This document shows, piece by piece, positions 10,133-20,614 of a stretch of 64,000 nucleotides of DNA; within the stretch, counting starts at the first letter, position 1, and the number at the start of each line of letters is the position of its first letter. Location: contig CALNVZ010003426.1 of assembly GCA_940671915.1 (NCBI GenBank), positions 20,846,314 through 20,910,313 of the forward strand. Reading direction: 5' to 3'. Made by a program: the position numbers and the translations under genes. The stretch comes from Paracentrotus lividus. Its lineage: Eukaryota; Echinodermata; Echinoidea; Camarodonta; Echinidae. Below the pieces are notes generated by a model. That model ran no database searches, was not told the origin of the DNA, and saw nothing but the letters and a program-made list of their open reading frames with translations.

Positions 10133-11745
10133 GACAATTCGCACAAACTTAAGGCTCCAGGAGACACAGCCACACCAGGATTATGATTTAAAAAACATTT
10201 AATAATGTATAAAGAATAATAATGATAGTGGCTACTTATTTAAAAAAAATTTAAAAAATAAAAAAATTGGAGCATTGGAGCATTATAAGCGTGCAGGTCT
10301 GCCTGCTGGCACTCATGGCGCTTAAGTGTTCATTTATTACTACCCTGGCTAAGCTAGCCAACCCTGATAAAGCATTTAAGGTTCCCATTACTATCATCTG
10401 CGTCGAGTGTGGCATGTTTACATTATTGGTAACAATAATTGTCTATCAACGACACATTTACAAATCCCTTGCACTGGGACTGTACACACTGTCCCTAATG
10501 GCATGAGTATATGATTTATGAGCTCCCTTCTGGTGTGGATGTGTCTCATGGACTTCATGTACAGTCATCAAGTCTCATAAAAACTTTTATTGAAAATTTT
10601 GCCTTGGCCTCTTAAAAAAAGTTTATTGAAAATCTTTCATAAATATTATGTTTCCTGTTATGAACAAATATGATTGTGACCTCCAGCCTCAAAACCATCA
10701 AGAAGTTACAAATTGAGCAATGTAGCAATTTACTAGAGAAGCAGGTCTTTCTGCATCGGTAGGATAACTTTGATAGAACTTCTTTCCATGTAAAAATTGC
10801 TTTGGTTATACTTTATATAGTATGGTTATATAGTAAACCAAAAGTGTTTGATATCATTGGAAAGCAAATGATACCAGATAATGAATAATAATAACTTGTT
10901 TTTTTTTTTTAGCCAATGGTTATGGAAAACCATAATTGATTATTATGGTGGGGGGGGGGGGGGGGTGTTGTTGCTAGTCACGGTACATTTCATAGTTTGC
11001 CATTACAAATGAAATGTATTGTGATTTTGTATCTTTCCACCTAACACTGATGTGTTATTTCATTTTGTAGATTATACAAGCTTTGAAGTAAACTATAAAC
11101 TTTAATACCTGTATGTAGCCAGTGAAATATATTTGTATATATTTATTTAGTTCTTTGTAAAATGTAAATAATGACTTTTATATGATTACAGAATGATATT
11201 TTATAACATTATAATATTCATAAGGATATGTTTAACTCATTAGGAAAGATATTGAATGTTTTGTTCAGTGTATTGTGATGTTCGAAAAGTTGTAGAAGAA
11301 ATTAAATCAAAAGAGTTGTTTTAGGTGTTTTTCGAAGGAGCAAGTTGAAGGAAAATTACAGGCATTTTGGGGCTACAAGGATAATAAGATGTTTTATTGA
11401 CAATATACTGGTAAAATTAAGATATGTGGAATTGACTTAACTGAATAGCATTCTTTCTACTACATTTTATATTACTCATATATTCCAAGGAAGATCAGAC
11501 ACAACTATTGTTGCCAATTTGATAAAGAGATGGAAGTTAATATTTTATTACATGAATAACCATCATGAGTCCTTGGCAATTAAAAGTTGGTTTGTTTATA
11601 TTTTGCATGTCTACATGTGGTGACAAAGTTGAAATGAATTTTGCTTTCTCTCAGATTGCAATTTTATTAACAGGACTCAAGATGTAGCTTTCAAATTCAC
11701 GTGTCTGAAATGTTGGGTAATTTGGAAAATATGATGATTATTAAT
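10133..11745 (+). other. Likely CHMP2A 3' UTR and downstream sequence
   Basis: This AT-rich stretch follows the CHMP2A stop and has no recognisable gene. Possible poly(A) words are AATAAAAAAA near 10257 and ATTAAA near 11300, and neither is decisive. A 79-codon ORF at 10267-10506 matches nothing I recognise. A poly-G run lies near 10950. Confidence 0.35.
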
Positions 11746-11749
11746 ATTA

Positions 11750-11926
11750 CAGTCCAGTCCTGTTATAATGAGGTGTTTGAACCAAGCCAAATATCTTTTT
11801 CTACTAAAGACATACATGATATGAAAGCACATCACATAGATTAAATGTGCACATGCTTTGTTACCTTGAGAATTGCCTTTTTATGTCAAAATCTTTTACC
11901 ATGCACATTATAACAGGAGTGGACTG
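11750..11926. mobile_element. MITE, 177 bp (CAGTCCAGTCCTGTTATAAT termini)
   Basis: CAGTCCAGTCCTGTTATAAT at the left and ATTATAACAGGAGTGGACTG at the right are inverted repeats. There is no coding content. Confidence 0.8.
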
Positions 11927-11946
11927 TGATAACATACATGCATTAT

Positions 11947-12728
11947 GGGTTATTTTACGATCAGGGTACACCGTCAAAAAATGGCCTTCTGTGCACCATA
12001 AAAAGAAATAAAGTTATGGTAATATCAAATATACGAGGCAAGCTATTGGGCACTGTTAGAGCAACCTACAAGAGAAAAATAAATTATTGAACTACACATT
12101 TACTTCTAAAAATTGACCATTATATGGCATTTTAGGGCAAAATTACTGTCTCATTTTATTTTTTCTGATTTTGAGCCTGCGCATCTTGATTATTAGCAAT
12201 CATTTGGCTTGCTTTTCCAATCAGAATTGACTACTGAAATGCGATTGTTTAAAAAACTGAAAACCCCAGAAGCTAGAATTAATATGATTTTTTATGACCA
12301 TTTACCAAAAATGGGGTGCCAATTCTGTAAAAAAATGTCCTCTCCGAAATCGGTGGTTTTACGCATAGTTAGACATCACTTGATGAACAATGTTTTTTTT
12401 GTCTGTAAGAACACTTGTATATATGCCACAATCTTACAATGTTTACTTCACCCACATCCATTTATTTTTCAGACAGTTCACGTTACAATGTTGTCAAATC
12501 ACGTTCTGTCAAAAACGTCCTCTCCGAAAACTGAAGCAATTGACTTTACGTGTAATAAAAGATTTAAACCCCTATAGAAAAATAAGTTGGTGACCTCATG
12601 CCTCCAAATTTAAAAGCAATATCATTTTACATGTCTAAAACACATATTAAAAAATTGAGGGAAAACAAAACAACTTTTTTTTTTTGTCCAGTGAGACAAA
12701 ATGGTGTACCCTGATCGTAAAACAACCC
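11947..12728. mobile_element. TIR element, 782 bp, with TTAT target duplication
   Basis: The termini GGGTTATTTTACGATCAGGG and CCTGATCGTAAAACAACCC are inverted and flanked by TTAT on both sides (11943-11946, 12729-12732). It contains a 122-codon open frame (12209-12577) that matches no transposase I recognise. The phrase ACGTCCTCTCCGAAA-like recurs twice inside it. Confidence 0.82.
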
Positions 12729-14499
12729 TTATACAAAATCTGATAATATGATGGTAAATAATTATCGCTATTTGCATTATACTGTCAACTGATAAAACTG
12801 TAGTGTTTCTAAATATAAAAACAACTAGAAAGAATATGAACATGTATATATAAGTTTACTTTCTTATTTAATAGCAACATGTCAAAGTTATAGTAATACC
12901 CTTCTTATACTTTCAGGCATTAGTCTTTATGTTTCTTTCTTTGAAGAATATGATGTTACAATGCATCAAAAGATTTATAAATCATGTTTCAAAACCAAAT
13001 GATGTGTACTGCATTGTATTTACTTTTGTCTATGATGGTATTAGAGATCATTGCAGTGACCAAATCTGCGTTATTGAGGGAACACTGTTCACTCCTGTTA
13101 GAATGAACACAGATTCAACACGTTTTTTTTATAAGCAGGCAATACTCTTGGTCCGAACTACATTTGTAAATTTTTTGTTGAGTACAACAAGATTTCATTT
13201 TAATAATAATGGAAATGATCTGTGTTTCTGATTTGGAAAATTGTTTTACCATTTCAAATTGATGGATGATTCTTTCCCATTTCTTTGAAGAGTAGGATTG
13301 ATCATTTGCATATATACACATATGATCAAAGTCATTACTCTGCTTTACTTGGGTAAACTGGAGGGGCAGATACATAATGTTGAATTACAAGGGGTGCATA
13401 AGGCAAAATTTTAGATACAGGGGGCACAACCTTTATATTTAATTATATGTTGAGTGTGTGATTCTAAAAAAAATAAAATAAAAAATAGGAAATAGAGGGG
13501 TAGGCAGGCCTCTTGCGCCTGGATCTGCCACTGAGAATGCATTTCTTTACAGTCTACTCCAGGTATAGTTGTTATGGCTTCAACAAGATTTTATCATAAT
13601 GAAATAATTAATTTTAGTTATTGATATAACATTAATCAGGTATAGATATGGGCCTTCATCCACTTGTCTTCGCTGACGAATGTCTTAAACTCAAATTTGA
13701 AAGCAGATCAATCAGTCATTATATATCTATTTCCATTTCCATCAAAATATAATACTAAAAGTCTGATTGGCCCTATACAGAATGGCTTTAATTAAATTTT
13801 TATAAACAAATGATATTTATGTTTAACATTTCGTACCAAAACAATTTTAAAACCATATAATAAAGTAGGTTGGGAATGAGGAAACTACAGGAAAAAGCTG
13901 CTATTTCATAGTTTACACCCCTAGCTTCAAGAGAAAATACACTTTCTAAAACACAAAAAACACCATAGATTCCTATATATTGGAGAAAAGAATCCATGCC
14001 TTTCCACAATATCATTAAAAAAGAGTGTTTTTCTTTTAAATAAAGATGAATGGTGTAATTTGGAATCAAACTCTACAAATATGAGAAGGGGAAAGGGTAA
14101 TATCAATTAGATGGATATAGTATATAGACCTACAACACCCTCTATTACCCTGACCTGTTAGCGTTGACGGCTAGCCAAATTGCAGCCCAAGAAACAAATC
14201 ATCTGTTGAGGCTTGTATAATATTGATAGGAACTGGGGTATTGTGAATCTGGTTAATTTTCTTCCCCTCAGTTTCAATGATATTAAGAAATTATATTAAT
14301 TCTTAATATAGATCGAGTTTGGGAAAATTGCGAAAACGCATATCTTGAAATGTTTTATATCAATTTGTTTTCATTTTATTTATTATTATTATTATTTTGT
14401 TTGTTTGTTTTTTGTGGTTTTTTGGCCTTCTGGGCGTGGGTACATTTTGTTCTAAGGTATTTTTATTATTTTATTTATTTTTTTTTTTTTTTAGGGGTA
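12729..14499. other. AT-rich intergenic sequence between CHMP2A and GAS2
   Basis: No supported gene is seen. A decayed CAGTGGC-type transposon end (GGATCTGCCACTGA) occurs near 13520. Confidence 0.4.
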
Positions 14500-14633
14500 T
14501 TTTTAGTGACGATACCGATCGCAATTTCGATCACAGTCGATGATCGCATGCTACACTCGACTCTGTTGACAACGAAAACGCAGAGTCTGCTGACAGACTG
14601 CCATTTAGTAACCCCATTTTCTCTTATTTGAAG
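14500..14633 (+). other. Candidate non-coding first exon of GAS2
   Basis: A less AT-rich, CpG-bearing stretch (GATACCGATCGC, CGATCACAGTCGATGATCGC) ends in a perfect donor, TTTGAAG|GTAAGTTT, at 14633. It lies 1.7 kb upstream of the first recognised GAS2 exon on the same strand. The assignment rests on position and donor only. Confidence 0.3.
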
Positions 14634-14962
14634 GTAAGTTTGAAATTCAACTATTGAGTAAACTGCATAACTCCTTATAAATTCCCATCACTTTCTACAT
14701 TTCTTTTACGATCAGTAACTTGATTACAATGTGCCAATTAATTATCGCGAGCAAGACAGCGACCTGTTGAAATTTCGACCCGGCAGCTCAGGCGCGCTGA
14801 CGTGACAAAGACCGCTATTTTATGGGCACTGGGAGTCAACAGACAACAGGTGGCTGTCAATTCTGTGTCCAATCCCTGAATCAGCTCAGTTCAATGAGCT
14901 GAAAGAAGTTGTAGTATTTTGAAAGTAATTAAGAAGCTAGGAACCAGATGCAGAGCACCACC

Positions 14963-15456
14963 ACACAAGCAACTGAACTATCTGGGACTGATATGACAAG
15001 ACTCAGTAAGAAAACTTTCAGAAAACAAACTTAATTTTTCACTTTTAAAAATCACATTTTCACTTATCTTTCTTCAATAACTGAGTGTTTGGATGTTCCG
15101 TTTACTATCCCTGATGTTTTCAAGTTTTCTTTTTTACTTCTTGGATGAAAAATTATTGTTTAAAGTCCACTTTCTGAAAATTTCCCCGCACGTTTTTGGG
15201 CGGGAGAGGGAAAAAATTCAGTGATGTTTTAATTTTTTTTTCATGATTTTGATTTCAAATTTTTCCAATACTTATTCACTGTGTCTTATATTGACATAGA
15301 CATGATATACTACTACTAATTTTGGAGCAAAAAGTGATTGCAAAAAGGAGAAAAACCTTAGATAAAACAACATTGACAAGGTTGCAAAGTTTTACCCAAA
15401 ATATGGCAGTTTGGTCCACGAGGTCAATACTAAAGTATTGACATCGTATCATTAGT
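14963..15456 (+). mobile_element. 494-bp mobile element with 10-bp target duplication, copy 1
   Basis: The element starts ACACAAGCAACTGAACTATC and ends ACATCGTATCATTAGT. It is flanked on both sides by GAGCACCACC (14953-14962, 15457-15466). The same sequence lies inverted at 48340-48831 with its own flanking duplication. Near the right end GTCAATACT/AGTATTGAC forms a perfect 9-bp palindrome. It has no terminal inverted repeats of note and no coding frame. Confidence 0.92.
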
Positions 15457-15769
15457 GAGCACCACCAAAACTGAACTTGAATTTTAAGACGCTGCAGCTG
15501 CCTTGATGGGTTTGAGTCGTTGAGCTGATCTGAGCTGTTTCGACGATACTAAAACAACTTTCTTAAAAATTTAAGTGACATTAGTTGATCGGAATACATT
15601 AATTAAACATACCCTTACAGTTCCGAGACTTGTTAGGAGTTTTAGTCTACATAATCATGATAATAGCCTGTAAAGTGTAAGAAAATTTGAAACTGAATGT
15701 GGAAGTGAAATCTTGAAACTAAATTTGAAACAATGAAACTTGAAAGGTTATTAATTTTTGCACCAAATG

Positions 15770-16200
15770 ATCTTCACTCAAAAAGTCTTTCAGTTTCAAA
15801 CTATAGTCTAACAATAAGTTAGATCTAACTAAGTCAAGGTCTCCACTTTTTTCTTATTTTATGTCTCCCAACATTTTTTAATCTTTCTTTATAACTTAGA
15901 TCTAACATTAGATCTATATTAAGATTGGAGATCGAACGTTAGATCTAAAGTTAGACTCAGAGTCTACATGTATGAACTTAAAAAAAAAAAAATCTTCTTG
16001 GTTTTGTTTTGTTTTGTTTTTACTTTTTTTTGTTACCACAGCAAGAGTTCTGAAGAAAAAAAAATGTCAGTGATTGATATCTAATGTTAGATTACGTAGA
16101 TCTAGATCTATACATGATATAGATTCTAGGTCTAACGTTAGATCTACTCATCATCTAGTGATTTTTGTTTTCTCTCATCTCATCATAATTTGCTAAAGAG
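15770..16200. repeat. Short-repeat region rich in TCTAACGTTAGATCTA words
   Basis: Palindromic words of the type AGATCTAACNTTAGATCT recur at least six times between 15820 and 16145 (for example near 15900, 15930, 16080, 16130), with local inverted pairing. It lies upstream of the first GAS2 coding exon. Function unknown. Confidence 0.6.
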
Positions 16201-16302
16201 AAATCCCAAATCTGAGAGTTTTAATCCATCTTTCAATTGCTCTTTTTAAATCTCAATTCTTAGTGTATTAATTGTTCTTTAACTATCATTATTTGAATAT
16301 AG

Positions 16303-16443
16303 ACTGAAAGCAATGATGACAGGATGGCTGATGAGAGTGGAACCGGTGATTCATTATCCTATTCAAAGACTCAACAAATGTGCTCAGGAGAGTTTAATGT
16401 CCTCTGACAGAAGACTTGACAGAATGGCTCTCCAGAGTATTAG
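16303..16443 (+). CDS. GAS2: GAS2 first coding exon, with an apparent 1-bp frameshift
   Basis: The acceptor is TTGAATATAG and the donor TATTAG|GTAAAT. From ATG 16324 (context GACAGGATGG) the frame reads [18 protein letters not shown] through EFNVL and then hits TGA at about 16405. In another frame the same exon ends [13 protein letters not shown], the start of the CH domain, and joins exon 2 through a split Asp codon. Adding one base near 16396-16404 joins the two. A competing start in another frame (MMTGWLMRV...) needs a one-base removal instead and looks less like a GAS2 N-terminus. Confidence 0.7.
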
Positions 16444-19400
16444 GTAAATATTTATCAACTCCACCCTTCCCTTCCCGCCCACCTTGCCCCACTCCCTGGC
16501 TCCCCAACCTGCTCCTCCTCCCCCCCCTCCCCCCTCCCTTGAACCAAGTTTTCTGAAATACAAGTCAGCCACCAAAACCTGTGAGTGTTATTACTATAAT
16601 GCTTGTGGTCATATTTAAACGTGAGTGACACAACATTTGGACTGATAAGAGGGCGCATATTGCACTGGTAGGTTATGAATGGATCATGACTACCATATTA
16701 GTGTTATGTAGGAGTGGCATGTGTTATTACCAGTTGAGTTTGAATTTACAATTGGTCCTGAAATTATGATTTAAAAAGAATTTTGTGAGTGACACAACAA
16801 AAAAAAAAGACATGGGTTTATGACCATTATTGGTTATGGTTGATTTGTGCCAAGTAGATCTCTAAGGGTGCCATAAGTGCTGGAATATGGCCTTTCAATG
16901 AATACATGCGCGGTATTCTGGGGGGGCTTTACGGAGCCCGGGCCCCCGGGTAGCGCGCCAGCGGGCGGGCGTCCGAAAAGAAGAGGAAAGAAATGAAAAA
17001 AGAAAAGAAAAAGAAAAAAAAAAAATTAAAAAGGGGCGAAAAAGGGCGAGAGAAAGCAAAAAAATGGGGAAGAAAAGAAAAAAAAAAGAAGAAAGGGAAG
17101 AAAAAAGACAAAAAAAAGGATAAAAAGGGGGAAAAAAGATAGGAAGAAGACGAGAGAAAAAAGGTGGGGAAAGGGAAAGGAAAAAAAGCGAAAGAAAAAA
17201 AAGAAAAAAAGAGGGGTGGGGAAGACGAGAGAGAGTAAACGAGAAAAGGGAGAAAGGAAGGGGATAAAAATAATAGAAGAAAAGAAGACAGCGAGAGAGA
17301 GGGGGGGGAGACGAGAAGAGGAGAGAGAGGAAGCAGGAAGGGGTTATGGGCCTACACAAGGGGCGCCAAATTTGATTGACTTGTAGCCGCAACGACTTTT
17401 TATTAATTAGGGGGGCGCACAGGCGAAATTGCAGACGCTTAAATGTAGGAGGCGGTCGTAGCAGTGCGCGCAATGAAGCATGCCAAATTGACCTTAAACT
17501 TAGGGGGCGCCAAACAATCGACCATTTTTTAAATCATTTAGGATTTTTGGCTGTGGGGCGCCAAATCGACATTAAACTACGGGCGGCAAACTGAGCTATT
17601 AAATGTAGGGGTCGCGCCAAAATTGACCTTAAACTTAAGGTGTGCGCCAATCGACCTTTTAAGATTTTGGGGTTGGTGGCGCCAATATGACATTAAACTA
17701 CGGATCGGCGCTAAACTGAGCTGAATTGTGGGCGCCCAAAATTGATAAAACTAGGTGGCCGCCAAATCGACCTTAACTTTTTAGGGGGCGCCAAATTGAC
17801 GGAGTTGAATACTACGTACGGAGCGAGAAACGCAGCTTAAATGTCAGGGGCGCCGCAAAATTGACCTGAAACTTAGGAGGCCACCAACATCGACCTTAAA
17901 TTCTAGGCGGCGCGCCAATCGACATTAAACTACGAGGCGAACAAACTGAGGCTTAAATGTAGGGCCGCCAAATCGACTTAAAATCTAGGAGGCGCCGCCA
18001 AGATCGACATTAAACACGAGGCCGCTCTAACTGAGCTGAATTTGTAGGGGCCGCAAATTGAACTTCGAACTTAGGGCGCCAAATCGACCTTAAATTTTGG
18101 GTGGGGGGCGCCAAATCGACATTAAACTACGGGGCGACTAATTGAGCTTAAATGTAGGGGCGCCAAATCGACCTTAAAATTAGGGGCGCCAAATTTAGCT
18201 CAAATGTAGGGGCGCCCAAATAATCTGAAACTTATAAGCGCCGAATTGACCAGTAGTTAATGGGGCGCCAAATTGATCTTAGACTTAGGGACGTCAGATT
18301 GAGTTAAAATGTAGGGGCTCCAAATTTAACTTTAACTTAGGGGCTCCAACTTTATCCTAAACTTAGGGAGGGTGCCGAATTTACTAGAAACTAAGGGGGA
18401 AAAACAGAAGGGGTCTTTAAAATATTCTCTATGAAGAAAGAGCAATGTTTTACAAAGTTTGTAGCAAAATTTTCGCTCGCACTTCGCGCTCGCATATTTT
18501 TTTGTTGTTATTGAGTTATTACACTGTGTTCTTGAGGAACGCATAAACTGTTCTGTTTTCTATTCATTCGAATACTTCAAAATTTTCTGTTCGCTCCTCG
18601 CTCTTGCCTTTGTTTTTCCTCTTACCAGAATCTACATTTTTATAATTTATGGGATTCTAACCATCAAAATATTTGAATTTATTTGATTTCACGTTACATT
18701 TGTTTTTGCATTTCAAATTGACCTGAAACTTAAGGAGCGCCGAATTGACCTGAAGTTAAGAGGGTGCTAAATTGGTCCTAAAATTAGGGGCGCCAAATTA
18801 ATATTAAACCTAGGGGCGCCAAAATGATCTGAAACTTAGGGGCTCCAACTATATCCTATACTTGTGGAAGTGTGCCGAATTTGCCTGAAACTACGGGGGC
18901 AACAAATTGCAATTCTTTATTATGGTAGATAGAGCAAAATTTTAAAATTCCATGCCTCCTGGTCTGTATTTACATTGCAAAATTTTCGCTCGCGCTTCGC
19001 GCTCGCATTATTTATTTTTTCCAATGAAAAAAGATTGAGCTCAAATGTAGGGGCGCTAAATTTATCTTTAACTTATAGGGGCTCCAACTATATCCTACTA
19101 GACTTGTGGAAGTGTGCCGAATTTGCCTGAAACTACGGGGGCAACAAATTGCAATTCTTTAAAATATGGTAGATAGAGCAACATTTTAAAATTTAATGCC
19201 TCCTGGGGGTATAACACAAAGACTTACGATTGATTAAAAGTTACGATTGATATTTTCTCGGTAACCTCATCATGGACAGGCTGCTCAAAGTTAATGATCT
19301 TAATCATAACCCTAGCCCTAACACTACTCTTAATCATATCCAAATCCTAATCCATGACTGTACCAGATTTTCAAAATGAGGTTGCCCAGAAATAATCGAT

Positions 19401-20540
19401 GATTTTAATCAATCGTAAGTCTTTGTGTTTACACCCCACTGGTCTGTATTTACATTGCAAAATTTTTCGCTCGCGCTTCGCGCGTCGCATTATTTTTTCC
19501 AACGTGTTTTACATTACGTTCCTGAGGGATGAATAACATTTCATGTTTTTCTATCATTCGAATGCATCAGAATTTCCGCTCGCGCTTTCGCGCTCACTGT
19601 TGTTTTTCCTCTTGAGAGAAATTACATTATGGGATACCATCAAATATAATGTTTTATACATTTTTTTTAATTAACATTAATTTTTTGCATTCCACATTGA
19701 CGCTGAAACTAGGGGCCAAAATTGATTTTAAACAAAGGACATCAAATTGACCTAAAATATACATGTATGGCGCCAAATTGAGCTTAAACTTAGGGGTTGC
19801 CGATTTATCTTAAACTTAGGGAGGGAGGCAGAATTAATATACAAATTCATCTTTTCTTTTCACATGTAAACTTACTGGGGAACACTCGTTGCTGGGCAAC
19901 AATTGGTCTTTAAAATTATGGGAGGCCAAAATTGTGCATCATAAACGTGCCTGGTGATGTCGTATCATAGAGCAAAATTGCTCGCTCGCTGCTTTGCGCC
20001 TCAGCATCATATTCATCCATAGAGTTTATTGACATTTTGTTACTCTTGTAGGAACGCATAAAATGTCCGCTTCTCAGACACTCATTCCAGCGTCAAGGCC
20101 TACCCACCTCCAACATTTCCGCGCTCGGCGCATCGCCTCTGACGTGTTTTTCCGCCTGTGGGGTGTAGACCAGATGTATGAGGGTTGATGACCAGCCAAA
20201 CATCAGATTTACATTGGGTTCGCTACAATTACTTAATGGTGTCATGATTCGATATTTTTGATATGGGTTTGCTATCTCTAAATTTATTAGAAATGGACCA
20301 GATTACCTAGTGAGTTTCCGTTCATATGATATTCTGCCATGAGGAGCTGAACAAAATTGAAAGCCCTAAAGGTTTCAATGGCTTTTGGTGGTAAAGAAGA
20401 GAAAAATCCCGATTCCGCGCTTCGCGCTCTGTCATTTGAATTTATTATTACTTTTTTATTTAGAAAAAAAAACTTTGAAATAAATTCCTTCTTTAAATCT
20501 TCAACATGGATTTAAGCCATTTGAACCATGTTTGTCTCCG

Positions 20541-20614
<74 letters not shown>

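Noticed and set aside
10267-10506. 79-codon ORF after CHMP2A, with hydrophobic stretches
   Set aside because: It lies in the probable 3' UTR, has no recognisable motif, and no splice or promoter evidence supports it.
12209-12577. A host protein-coding gene
   Set aside because: The frame lies wholly between the TIRs of a 782-bp element and resembles no known protein.
16895-17473. 192-codon minus-strand open frame rich in Ser, Phe, Leu
   Set aside because: It is the complement of a polypurine tract. The lack of stops follows from composition.
17360-18410. A CRISPR array, because of the regular short repeats
   Set aside because: The units are contiguous and diverged with no unique spacers of constant length, and the genome is eukaryotic.
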